Shown in pieces: positions 1 through 6,640 of a DNA stretch of 8,059 nt. How positions within the stretch are numbered: the stretch's first letter is position 1; every line of letters begins with the position of its first letter. Origin of the DNA: Hydrogenophaga sp. (GTDB lineage Bacteria > Pseudomonadota > Gammaproteobacteria > Burkholderiales > Burkholderiaceae_C); contig JAIFNE010000180.1 in assembly GCA_020047875.1 (NCBI GenBank), forward strand, positions 1-8,059, read 5' to 3'. The notes below the pieces were generated by a model. It was given only the letters and a program-made list of their open reading frames with translations, searched no databases and was not told the DNA's origin. The translations under genes and the position numbers were made by a program.

Positions 1-410
1 CCGCCACCACGCTGGCTGGCGTGAAACAACTCATCAAGGCGCTGAAGGCCGGCCATGCGGTGGGCCTGCTGCCCGATCAGGTGCCACCCGCAGGGCAGGG
101 CGTCTGGGCACCATTTTTCGGCCGGGACGCTTACACCATGACGCTTTCGGCCCGCCTGGCCCACACCGCCCATACCCAGATTGTGCTCGCCTGGGGCGAG
201 CGACTGCCCTGGGGCCGGGGCTACCTGGTGCATGTTCGCCCGCTCAGTCAGGTGCTGGGCGACACGCTGACGACCGAACCGATGCGGGCGGCGCAGCAGA
301 TCAACCAGGCGATGGAGCGGCTGGTGCGAGAATGCCCGCGCCAATATCTTTGGTCTTACGACCGCTACAAGCCGCCCCGAGCCTCGGCGCCCCTGGCTCC
401 CCCCGCCTGA
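1..410 (+). CDS. LpxL/HtrB-family lipid A acyltransferase, C-terminal part (5' end outside window)
   Basis: Membrane-associated acyltransferase of the LpxL/LpxM/HtrB family, which adds a secondary acyl chain to the lipid A precursor on the inner face of the cytoplasmic membrane. Only about the last 135 residues are present. The frame is open from base 3 with no start in context, so the gene begins upstream; the GTG at 21 is internal. Visible family blocks are GLLPDQVPPAGQGVWAPFFGR (bases about 63-125), matching the conserved 'PD-x-x-P-x-x-G-x-x-x-PFFG' region, and the C-terminal QYLWSYDRYKPP (bases about 342-377), the counterpart of the QYxWxHRRFK block of E. coli LpxL. The catalytic HX4D/E motif would lie upstream of the window. 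The SYDRYK ending differs from the VHKRFK ending of the next gene, so the two are distinct paralogues. The next gene begins 45 bp downstream in the same direction, probably in one operon. The exact lipid specificity cannot be told, so no symbol is given. Confidence 0.9.
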   Translation, partial: ATTLAGVKQLIKALKAGHAVGLLPDQVPPAGQGVWAPFFGRDAYTMTLSARLAHTAHTQIVLAWGERLPWGRGYLVHVRPLSQVLGDTLTTEPMRAAQQINQAMERLVRECPRQYLWSYDRYKPPRASAPLAPPA

Positions 411-455
411 ATCCCTTCGTGCCGTTCTGCTCCCCTTCTATTTCGCGGGCGTGCC

Positions 456-1362
456 ATGAGCGCCTCGCCTGACGCTTCCAGAACAGGTGCGCCGTCATCG
501 CACTGGCGCAACCGAGTTGGCCTGGGGCTGATGCGGGCGTTGGCCTGGCTGCCTTTGCCCTGGCTGCGGGCGCTGGGTTGGTTGCTCGGTCAGGTGTTGC
601 ACACGGTGGCAGCTCGCCGACGCCGCATTGCTGTGTTTTCCCGCCGCCAGCGGGCGCGACACGCGGCGCGCGGTGCGCCAACATTTCGTGCGTTTCGCGC
701 AGGCCTGGCTCGACCGCAGCTGGCTCTGGGAAGCGCCTGCCAAGGTGGTGGCCCAGCGGTTGACGCTCACCGGCGACCTTCAGGCGCTGGCCGGCACTCG
801 CCCCACGGTGCTGTTTGCCCCGCATTTCGTGGGCATGGACGCTGGCTGGACCGCGCTCACCGTGCATCTGCCGCGGCGCTGCTGCGGGCTGTACGCGGCA
901 CAGCTCAACCCCGATGTCGATCGCTGGATGGCGCAGGGGCGCCAGCGCTTCGGCAACCCGCACATCGTTGCGATGCGCCACGGGCTTAAACCGCTGGTGG
1001 CGGCGCTGCGCAGCGGCGAGCCGCTTTATCTGTTGCCCGACATGGACTACGGCGCCCGCGACTCGGTGTTCGTGCCTTTTTTTGGCGTGCCCGCGGCCAC
1101 CATTGCCTCGCTGTCGCGCTTCGCCCGCCTGGCCGACGCGCAGGTGGTGCCGGTGGTCAGCCGGCTCACGCCGCAGGGTTACGAGGTGACCGTCATGCCC
1201 GCCTGGGCCGACTACCCGACCCGCGATGCCGTGGCCGACACCGCCCTGATGAACCGCCGGCTTGAAGCCTTCATTGCCACCATGCCCGAACAGTATTACT
1301 GGGTGCACAAGCGCTTCAAGACCCGCCCGCCCGGTGAGTCGGGCTTTTACGGCAAAGACTGA
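456..1362 (+). pseudogene. lpxL: Second LpxL-type lipid A acyltransferase, reading frame broken near position 630
   Basis: Homologue of the LpxL lauroyl/acyl transferase. The N-terminal part reads from ATG 456 to about 632 (59 residues, with a hydrophobic segment MRALAWLPLPWLRALGWLLG and then VAARRRRIA). That frame then turns into unrelated Arg/Ala-rich sequence that stops at 989. The family sequence resumes one frame over, from about 631 (LCFP, then RQHFVRFAQAWLDRSWLW), to the stop at 1360-1362. This second part holds the catalytic HX4D motif HFVGMD (bases 823-840), DMDYGARDSVFVPFFG and PEQYYWVHKRFKTRPP. In E. coli LpxL, as I recall it, the RR-K-IV block is followed by HRNLE before LCFP. Here IA runs straight into LCFP, so about 5 codons plus 2 nt (17 nt) are missing. 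Restored length is about 307 aa, normal for the family. As written, the gene gives a 177-aa nonsense product, or a 244-aa product from a TTG at 628 that lacks the membrane anchor. It could be a true pseudogene or a sequence error. Confidence 0.85.
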
Positions 1363-1387
1363 AGCGCCCTGAAATCGCGGGCGTTCA
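1360..1387. terminator. Stem-loop between convergent genes, candidate bidirectional terminator
   Basis: An inverted repeat with arms TGAAGCGCCC (1360-1369) and GGGCGTTCA (1379-1387) pairs over 9 bp with one bulged G (1364) and a 9-nt loop. The base of the stem is formed by the two stop codons: TGA of the acyltransferase (1360-1362) and the complement of the engB TGA (1385-1387). There is no clear T-tract on either side, so termination is inferred from structure and position only. Confidence 0.5.
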
Positions 1388-2146
1388 GTCCAGCGCCGGG
1401 GGCTCTTCCTCTGCGGCGGGTGCTGGCGCGGCGGCAGGCTGCTCTGGGCCGTGGCTCCAGTCCCACAGCAGGGTGGCCACGTCGTCCAGGCCCTGTTTCT
1501 TCAGCGCCGAAAACAGCTTGGCTTGCCCGCCGCCACACTGCAGCCGGGCGATCGACAGGGCTTTTTGCGACTCGGCGTGGCTGAGTTTGTCGGCCTTGGT
1601 GAGCAGAATCAGGAACTCCAGCCCTTGCGCCACCCGCGGCCGGATGACATCGAGCAGGATTTCGTCCAGCTCGGTGAGCCCCAGGCGCGGGTCGCACATC
1701 AGCACCACCGCCTTGAGGTTTTCGCGGGTGATCAGGTAATTGCCCATCACCCGTTGCCAGCGCAGCTTGGCCTCGCGCGGCACGGCGGCGTAGCCATACC
1801 CTGGCAGGTCGGCCAGCACCGCGTCGGTCACGCCCTGCTTGCCCAGCGCAAACAGGTTGATGCTCTGGGTGCGCCCCGGCGTTTTGGAGGCAAAGGCCAG
1901 CCGCTTTTGCTGCGTCAGCGTGTTGATGCAGGTGGACTTGCCCGCGTTGGAGCGTCCCACAAAGGCAATCTCCGGCACCGCCAGCGCCGGCAGGTGCTCC
2001 AGCTGCGGCGCTGTGGTGAGAAAGCGCGCCGTGTGCAGCCAGGCGTGGGCGCGCCTGGCCTCAGGCGTTGTCGCGGCGGGCGCGCGCAGATGAGCTGGGC
2101 CTGGCGTTGGCGGACGGGGTTGGCGGGAAATGGGAGAGTGGTTCAT
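1385..2146 (-). CDS. engB: Ribosome biogenesis GTP-binding protein EngB (YihA/YsxC)
   Basis: Cytoplasmic TrmE-Era-EngA-EngB-Septin class GTPase needed for assembly of the large ribosomal subunit. 253 aa. The G motifs are in order: G1 P-loop GRSNAGKST (64-72), the G2-region PGRTQSIN (90-97), G3 DLPGYGYA (113-120), G4 TKAD (183-186) and G5 SALKK (213-217). The core is complete. Compared with compact EngB proteins (about 200-210 aa) this one has an N-terminal extension of about 40 residues rich in Pro/Ala and a C-terminal tail rich in Pro, Ala and Glu (about 233-253), both probably disordered. The start at 2146 is preferred because GGAAAAG (complement of 2153-2159) lies 6 nt upstream as a plausible ribosome-binding site. 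The same frame stays open further upstream, but that stretch is antisense to the cytochrome c4 gene and has no family similarity. Divergent engB/cytochrome c4 neighbourhoods are known in Pseudomonas and other proteobacteria. Confidence 0.96.
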   Translation of the reverse strand: MNHSPISRQPRPPTPGPAHLRAPAATTPEARRAHAWLHTARFLTTAPQLEHLPALAVPEIAFVGRSNAGKSTCINTLTQQKRLAFASKTPGRTQSINLFALGKQGVTDAVLADLPGYGYAAVPREAKLRWQRVMGNYLITRENLKAVVLMCDPRLGLTELDEILLDVIRPRVAQGLEFLILLTKADKLSHAESQKALSIARLQCGGGQAKLFSALKKQGLDDVATLLWDWSHGPEQPAAAPAPAAEEEPPALD

Positions 2147-2257
2147 GGGGGGCTTTTCCGGAACAGCCCGGTGTGGCATTGTAAAATTTAAAGTCTGCGC
2201 TGCTTTTCCGGGCAGCCCCGTGCAACCTGAACCTGTCGCTCGCGACGCCCGCCCTTC
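2147..2257. promoter_or_regulatory. Divergent promoter region between engB and cytochrome c4
   Basis: This 111-bp spacer must hold promoters for both genes. Its centre is markedly AT-rich (about 2178-2192) in a GC-rich window. On the plus strand TAAAAT (2182-2187) is a possible -10 for the cytochrome gene. On the minus strand TACAAT (complement of 2178-2183) is a possible -10 for engB. Neither has a good -35 at the usual distance, so start sites are uncertain. Two imperfect direct repeats flank the core (listed separately). No Shine-Dalgarno sequence is evident just before the cytochrome ATG at 2258. Confidence 0.5.
2152..2222. repeat. Pair of direct repeats (2152-2173 and 2202-2222) flanking the divergent promoter core
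   Basis: Both copies begin with the identical 10-mer GCTTTTCCGG (2152-2161 and 2202-2211), exactly 50 bp apart. Each continues with CAGCCC (2164-2169 and 2213-2218) and then ends GTG. By hand alignment 19 of 22 columns agree, with two mismatches and one single-base gap. The copy nearer engB overlaps its ribosome-binding site. The pair could be a two-site operator or the remnant of a local duplication. The sequence outside the 22-nt units does not match, which argues against a simple 50-bp tandem duplication. Confidence 0.6.
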
Positions 2258-2872
2258 ATGAAATTGCCCGTTTCGCTCCTCTGTGCCGCCGCTGCGCTGT
2301 CTTTCTCTTTCAGCGTTCAGGCGCAGGCGGCCAAGCCCGATCTGGCCAAGGGTGCTGCGTTGTATGGCCAGGTGTGCGTGGCCTGCCACGCTGCCGATGG
2401 CAATTCGGCAACGCCAGCCAACCCCAAGCTGGCGCAGCAGCACCCGGAATACTTGGTCAAGCAGCTGCAGGAATACAAGTCGGGCAAGCGCGACAACGCG
2501 ATCATGAAGGGTTTTGCGTCTGCCCTGTCGGACGAAGACATGAACAACATGGCCTTCTGGCTCGCCAGCCAGAAGGGAACGCCTGGTTTCGCTACCAACA
2601 AAGACACGGTGGCGCTGGGCGAGCGCATTTACCGCGGTGGTATTCCAGACCGGCAGATTGCCGCCTGCGCCGCCTGCCACAGCCCGAATGGCGCGGGCCT
2701 GCCCATCCAGTACCCGCGTTTGTCGGGTCAGCACGCCGAGTACACCGCCACCCAGCTCAAGGCGTTTCGTTCAGGCGCGCGCGCCAACAACGCCGCCATG
2801 ACGGGCGTGGCTGCCAAGCTCAATGACCGCGAAATCGCAGCGGTGTCCGACTACATTGCTGGCCTCCGCTGA
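2258..2872 (+). CDS. Cytochrome c4, periplasmic di-haem electron carrier
   Basis: Two-domain c-type cytochrome that passes electrons in the periplasm, typically from the bc1 complex towards terminal oxidases. 204 aa. Residues 1-22/24 form a Sec signal peptide (MKLPVSLLCAAAALSFSFSVQAQA) with an AxA-type cleavage site. Each half has a haem-attachment motif: CVACH (40-44) and CAACH (137-141). Likely axial methionines are M83 (IMKGFASALSDEDM) and M181 (MTGVAAKLND), in matching positions of the duplicated domains. Length and symmetry are typical of cytochrome c4. The ATG start is set by the signal peptide; no clear Shine-Dalgarno is seen. Downstream lie resB and ccsB, whose products would attach its haem. 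Upstream, divergently, is engB. The alternative, another di-haem class I cytochrome, is less likely given the full-length match to the c4 pattern. Confidence 0.95.
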   Translation: MKLPVSLLCAAAALSFSFSVQAQAAKPDLAKGAALYGQVCVACHAADGNSATPANPKLAQQHPEYLVKQLQEYKSGKRDNAIMKGFASALSDEDMNNMAFWLASQKGTPGFATNKDTVALGERIYRGGIPDRQIAACAACHSPNGAGLPIQYPRLSGQHAEYTATQLKAFRSGARANNAAMTGVAAKLNDREIAAVSDYIAGLR

Positions 2873-2889
2873 GCCGCTGCGCTGGTTGA

Positions 2890-2907
2890 AGCCGCCATGT
2901 GGCGGCT
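2890..2907 (+). terminator. Stem-loop after cytochrome c4
   Basis: AGCCGCC (2890-2896), loop ATGT, GGCGGCT (2901-2907) form a perfect 7-bp stem starting 17 nt after the cytochrome stop. The following bases (CTTGACATC) are only weakly T-rich, so this may be a leaky terminator or an mRNA 3'-end stabiliser. GAGCCGC at 2871-2877 could pair with GCGGCTC (2902-2908) as an alternative fold. Confidence 0.45.
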
Positions 2908-2908
2908 C

Positions 2909-3052
2909 TTGACATCAGGTAGCGTTAATTTTCGTGGGCACAATCGATGGCTGTTCGATGGAACCTCTGAGCCGGATCGACCCCAAGGCAGGGTGAGTTC
3001 CAGAGTTTCCATGTCAGCCCTGTTCGTTGTGTTTACCCGCTCCTGAGGTCCC
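2909..3052 (+). promoter_or_regulatory. Leader and possible promoter of the resB-ccsB operon
   Basis: A perfect -35-like TTGACA sits at 2909-2914 just after the stem-loop, followed by an AT-rich patch (TTAATTTT, 2925-2932). No good -10 hexamer is found at 16-18 bp spacing; CACAAT (2939-2944) is about 24 bp away, too far. The leader holds a short direct repeat TCGATGG (2944-2950 and 2955-2961). GAGGT (3045-3049) lies just before the resB ATG and is its probable ribosome-binding site, with a short spacing of about 4 nt. A promoter here is plausible, but read-through from cytochrome c4 is equally possible. Confidence 0.3.
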
Positions 3053-5191
3053 ATGACCGTATCCACTGAAGGTTTGCAGCTCAAAACCAGCTCGCGCGTG
3101 CTGAGCGCGCTGGTCGAGCTGCTGTCTTCCATGCGGTTCGCGATCTCGCTGCTCACGGTGATCTGCATCGCCTCGGTGATCGGCACCGTGATCAAGCAGC
3201 ATGAGCCGCTGAACAATTACGTCAATCAGTTTGGTCCATTCTGGGCCGACGTGTTTGCCAGCGCCAGTTTGTTTTCGGTGTACAGCGCTTGGTGGTTTTT
3301 GCTGATTTTGGCGTTTTTGGTGACCAGCACCAGCCTGTGCATCGCGCGCAACACGCCCAAGATATTTGCCGACTTCAAGACCTTCAAGGAAAACGTTCGC
3401 GAGCAAAGCCTGAAGGCGTTCCCCAGCCGTGCGGAGCAGACGCTGGACGAGAGCGCCGAGGTGGCGGCCAACCGCATCGGGCAAACGCTGCTGGCCAGCG
3501 GCTGGAAGGTCAAGCTGCAGTCGCGCGAGCGCGAGGCCGGAACCGGCTGGATGGTGGCAGCCAAAAAAGGCACAGCCAACAAGATCGGTTATCTCGCGGC
3601 CCACAGCGCGATCGTGCTGGTGTGTATTGGCGGTCTGCTCGATGGCGATCTCATGGTGCGCGCGCAGATGTGGTTCAACGGCAAGACCCCATTCGCCGGC
3701 GGCGGGTTGATTGCCGATGTGCCGGCCCAGCACCGGCTCTCGCCGAGCAACCCCACGTTCCGAGGCAATTTGCTGGTCACCGAGGGCACCACCGCCGGCA
3801 CGGCCATCCTGGCGCAGCCCAACGGCGTGTTGCTGCAGGATCTGCCGTTTTCGGTCGAGTTGAAAAAGTTTGTCGTCGAGTACTACGACACCGGCATGCC
3901 CAAGCTGTTCGCCAGCGACATCGTGATCCACGACCACGAGACCGGCGAGCAAAAGGCGACCCGGGTCGAGGTCAATCACCCGGCCAGCCACCGCGGCATC
4001 AACATTTACCAGTCGAGCTTTGACGACGGCGGCTCCAAGGTCACGTTGCAGGCGTTGCCGCTGAATGGCAAGGCGCAGCCGTTTCAGGTGTCTGGCGTGA
4101 TTGGCGGCACCGCCCCGCTCACCAACGGAACGGAAGCGCTGACGCTGGAGTTCACCGGTTTGCGCGTGATCAACGTGGAAAACTTCTCGGGCGGCAGCGT
4201 CTCGGGCACCGACGTGCGCGGCGTCGATCTGCGTTCGGCGATCGAGAGCCGGCTTGGGTCTGGTCACAAGACGGTGACCGAGAAGGTGTTGCGCAATGTG
4301 GGCCCCAGCATCAGCTACAAGCTGCGCGATGCCTCGGGCCAGGCGATTGAATACAACAACTACATGCTGCCGGTGGAGATTGACGGTGCCCGCATGTATT
4401 TGCTGGGCATGCGCGAGTCGCCAGCCGAGCCGATGCGCTACCTGCGCGTGCCAGTGGACCGCGACGACAGCCTGGGCGACTTTGTCTTGTTGCGCGCTGC
4501 GCTGGCCGATCCGGCGTTGCGTGCGCTGGCGGTTCAGCGGTATGCCACGTCGGCGGTTGAGGGCGGGCGTGCCGGCCTGTCGGATGCGCTGCAGGGGTCT
4601 GCCGCCCGAGCGCTCGACCTGTTTGCGGGTGCCGAACGCATCGACATTCCGGGCAACGCCAACATGCCCTCGCAGCCTGCCCGGGGCGGGCTGCCCTCGG
4701 TGTCGGCCTTTCTGGAAGCCAATGTGCCCGCCGCCGAGCGCGAGCGCGCCAGCGATGTGCTGGTGCGCATCCTCAACGGCACGCTGTTCGAGCTGATGCA
4801 AATTGCCCGCGAGCGTGCCGGCCTGGCGCCGTTGCCGCGTGACGAAACCACCCAGACCTTCATGACGAACACCGTGCTCAGTCTGAGCGATGCGTTTTAC
4901 TACCCGGCGCCCGTGACCTTCAAACTCCAGGACTTCGAGCATGTGCAGGCCAGCGTGTTCCAGGTGGCGCGCGCGCCTGGGCAAAACATCGTGTACCTGG
5001 GCTGCCTCTTGCTCATCCTCGGCGTTTTTGCCATGCTGTATGTGCGCGAGCGGCGCATCTGGGTCTGGCTTGCGCCCACGGTCGATGGCCGTTCGCAGGC
5101 CAGCATGGCCTTGTCGTCGAACCGCAAGACGATGGAGTCCGATCAGGAATTTGATGTGTTGAAAACCAAACTGTTGAAGGTGCCCGCATGA
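3053..5191 (+). CDS. resB: System II cytochrome c biogenesis protein ResB (Ccs1-type)
   Basis: Cytoplasmic-membrane partner of the haem-handling WWD protein in System II cytochrome c maturation. The complex moves haem to the periplasmic side and ligates it to CXXCH motifs. 712 aa. Four hydrophobic segments are visible: about 28-48, 79-99, 177-197 and 645-664. A large periplasmic domain (about 200-640) lies between the third and fourth. Recognisable ResB features are NHPASHRGINIYQSSF (308-323) and the third membrane segment with H184 in GYLAAHSAIVLV, a candidate haem-contact histidine. The length fits the long betaproteobacterial ResB form; Gram-positive and chloroplast versions are shorter. 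The ATG at 3053 follows a GAGGT site. The stop codon overlaps the ccsB start (ATGA), so the two are translationally coupled. The frame is intact throughout. Long antisense open frames across this gene are codon-bias shadows. Confidence 0.95.
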   Translation: MTVSTEGLQLKTSSRVLSALVELLSSMRFAISLLTVICIASVIGTVIKQHEPLNNYVNQFGPFWADVFASASLFSVYSAWWFLLILAFLVTSTSLCIARNTPKIFADFKTFKENVREQSLKAFPSRAEQTLDESAEVAANRIGQTLLASGWKVKLQSREREAGTGWMVAAKKGTANKIGYLAAHSAIVLVCIGGLLDGDLMVRAQMWFNGKTPFAGGGLIADVPAQHRLSPSNPTFRGNLLVTEGTTAGTAILAQPNGVLLQDLPFSVELKKFVVEYYDTGMPKLFASDIVIHDHETGEQKATRVEVNHPASHRGINIYQSSFDDGGSKVTLQALPLNGKAQPFQVSGVIGGTAPLTNGTEALTLEFTGLRVINVENFSGGSVSGTDVRGVDLRSAIESRLGSGHKTVTEKVLRNVGPSISYKLRDASGQAIEYNNYMLPVEIDGARMYLLGMRESPAEPMRYLRVPVDRDDSLGDFVLLRAALADPALRALAVQRYATSAVEGGRAGLSDALQGSAARALDLFAGAERIDIPGNANMPSQPARGGLPSVSAFLEANVPAAERERASDVLVRILNGTLFELMQIARERAGLAPLPRDETTQTFMTNTVLSLSDAFYYPAPVTFKLQDFEHVQASVFQVARAPGQNIVYLGCLLLILGVFAMLYVRERRIWVWLAPTVDGRSQASMALSSNRKTMESDQEFDVLKTKLLKVPA

Positions 5192-6555
5192 ACACCGCCA
5201 CCGCCACGTCCACCCAAACCATTGAACTCAAGAACAACGGTTCGGATCACCAGCCTGGCTACTTCGCGCGCCGCGATGCGTGGGACTGGCTGTTCGCCGC
5301 CCTGATCGTTGCCGGGGCGGCGGCGGCGTTTGTGCGCTACGGCGCCGCGATGGATTTTTATGAAAAGGCCATCCTGGCCGGCGCGGTGCCCAGCCTGATC
5401 TGGCTGGGCTGGTTCTGGCGACCGCTGCGTGCCCTCAGTGTGGCGGTGGCGGTGTTTTCACTGCTGGCGATCTGGCTGTACCAGACGCCGGCGGGCGGCG
5501 CCGATCTGGCGCGTGCCGACCAGGTATTCATGCTGAAGTACTTCATCTCCAGCCAGTCGGCCATTCTGTGGATGAGCATGCTGTTCTTCATGAGCACGCT
5601 CTTTTATTGGGTGGGCATGCTCACCCGAGCGGGCGACACCTTTGAGCTGCTGGGTTCGCGCATCGCCTGGGTGGCGGTCACGCTGGCGCTGGTGGGCACC
5701 ATGGTGCGCTGGTACGAGAGCCACCAGATTGGCGCCGACATCGGGCACATCCCGGTCAGCAACCTGTATGAGGTGTTCGTGCTGTTTTGCTGGATGACGA
5801 CCACCTTTTATCTGTATTACGAAGACCAGTACAAAACCCGCTCCATGGGTGCGTTTTCGATGCTGGTGGTCAGCGCGGCGGTGGGCTTTTTGCTGTGGTA
5901 CACGGTGGTGCGCGAGGCCCACGCGATCCAGCCGCTGGTGCCGGCGCTGCAGAGCTGGTGGATGAAACTGCATGTGCCCGCCAACTTCATCGGCTATGGC
6001 ACCTTCGCCATCGCAGCCATGCTGGCGTTTGCCTACCTGATCAAACAGAGCGCCACCGAAACCCGCTGGTACAAGCTGGCCCCGCTGTGGGTGCTGGGCT
6101 TGGTGCTGTGCCTGGAGCCTATCGTGTTCCGCCAGTCGGCGGCCGAGAAGGGCGGCAGTTACTGGTTTGTCTATTTCGGCGTGTCAGTGCTGATCGTGGG
6201 CGCCATTATGTTCGGCCGTCGCCGCATTGCCGAGCGCCTGCCGAGCTTTGAGGTGCTGGATGACGTGATGTACAAGGCGATTGCGGTGGGCTTTGCCTTC
6301 TTCACCATCGCCACCGTGCTGGGTGCGCTCTGGGCCGCCGAGGCCTGGGGTGGCTACTGGAGCTGGGACCCGAAAGAGACCTGGGCGCTGATCGTCTGGC
6401 TGAACTACGCGGCCTGGCTGCACATGCGGCTGATGAAAGGCCTGCGCGGTACCGTGGCCGCCTGGTGGGCGCTCACCGGGCTGGCCATCACCACCTTTGC
6501 CTTTCTGGGCGTGAACATGTTCCTCTCGGGCCTGCACAGCTACGGCGAGCTGTGA
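5188..6555 (+). CDS. ccsB: System II cytochrome c biogenesis protein CcsB/ResC (WWD-domain haem handler)
   Basis: Polytopic membrane protein of the haem handling protein family. With ResB it forms the System II cytochrome c synthetase. It is called ResC in Bacillus and CcsA in chloroplasts. 455 aa. The signature tryptophan-rich WWD loop is WGGYWSWDPKE (387-397). Histidines fit the known pattern for this family: H262 (LHVPANFIGYG) and H450 (GLHSYG) flank the WWD loop as likely periplasmic haem ligands, and H412 (AAWLHMR) lies in the following membrane segment. Several other hydrophobic segments span about 33-50, 64-98, 122-144, 157-172, 190-210, 222-241, 268-285, 297-314, 325-342 and 364-383. 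The start ATG overlaps the resB stop by 4 bp, with GAAGG (5176-5180) 7 nt upstream as ribosome-binding site. The N-terminal third before the conserved core is longer than in chloroplast CcsA. Followed directly by a strong terminator, so it is the last gene of its operon. Confidence 0.95.
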   Translation: MNTATATSTQTIELKNNGSDHQPGYFARRDAWDWLFAALIVAGAAAAFVRYGAAMDFYEKAILAGAVPSLIWLGWFWRPLRALSVAVAVFSLLAIWLYQTPAGGADLARADQVFMLKYFISSQSAILWMSMLFFMSTLFYWVGMLTRAGDTFELLGSRIAWVAVTLALVGTMVRWYESHQIGADIGHIPVSNLYEVFVLFCWMTTTFYLYYEDQYKTRSMGAFSMLVVSAAVGFLLWYTVVREAHAIQPLVPALQSWWMKLHVPANFIGYGTFAIAAMLAFAYLIKQSATETRWYKLAPLWVLGLVLCLEPIVFRQSAAEKGGSYWFVYFGVSVLIVGAIMFGRRRIAERLPSFEVLDDVMYKAIAVGFAFFTIATVLGALWAAEAWGGYWSWDPKETWALIVWLNYAAWLHMRLMKGLRGTVAAWWALTGLAITTFAFLGVNMFLSGLHSYGEL

Positions 6556-6556
6556 C

Positions 6557-6595
6557 GCAAAACCCCGGTGCGGCGTGGCTGCACCGGAATTTTGC
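6557..6595. terminator. Strong intrinsic terminator after ccsB
   Basis: A long inverted repeat begins 2 nt after the ccsB stop codon. The inner arms CCGGTGC (6565-6571) and GCACCGG (6581-6587) pair perfectly around a 9-nt loop. After a 2x2 mismatch, GCAAAA (6557-6562) pairs with TTTTGC (6590-6595). The T-run after the GC stem fits rho-independent termination on the plus strand, and the A-run on the other side makes it potentially bidirectional. It separates the cytochrome maturation genes from msrPQ. Confidence 0.8.
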
Positions 6596-6640
6596 AAGAA
6601 TGGGGCGGTTCCGACCAACGAGTCGCACAGGAGCCCAGCC

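Noticed and set aside
627..645. Programmed +1 frameshift (at TTT TCC C) joining the two acyltransferase halves
   Set aside because: The joined product would still miss about six conserved residues before CFP, and this family is not known to use frameshifting.
301..1308. 335-codon minus-strand open frame across the acyltransferase pair
   Set aside because: Low-complexity His/Arg/Gly/Ala-rich translation opposite clear acyltransferase sequence; a codon-bias shadow.
628..1362. Treating the TTG-started frame as a complete short acyltransferase
   Set aside because: It would lack the N-terminal membrane anchor and the RRRxIA block, which are present just upstream in another frame. No ribosome-binding site precedes the TTG.
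1451..2191. 246-codon plus-strand open frame opposite engB
   Set aside because: Gln/Arg/Gly-rich translation with no motifs, opposite a complete EngB with all G motifs.
2147..2734. Upstream extension of the engB frame to a start at 2734
   Set aside because: The extra 196 codons are antisense to the cytochrome c4 coding sequence and show no EngB similarity. ATG 2146 has a ribosome-binding site and a family-like N terminus.
3014..4984. Very long (656-codon) open frame on the minus strand, antisense to resB
   Set aside because: Its translation is Arg/His/Gln-rich, with no recognisable family, and it lies fully opposite a well-supported resB. It is the expected shadow of strong GC codon bias.
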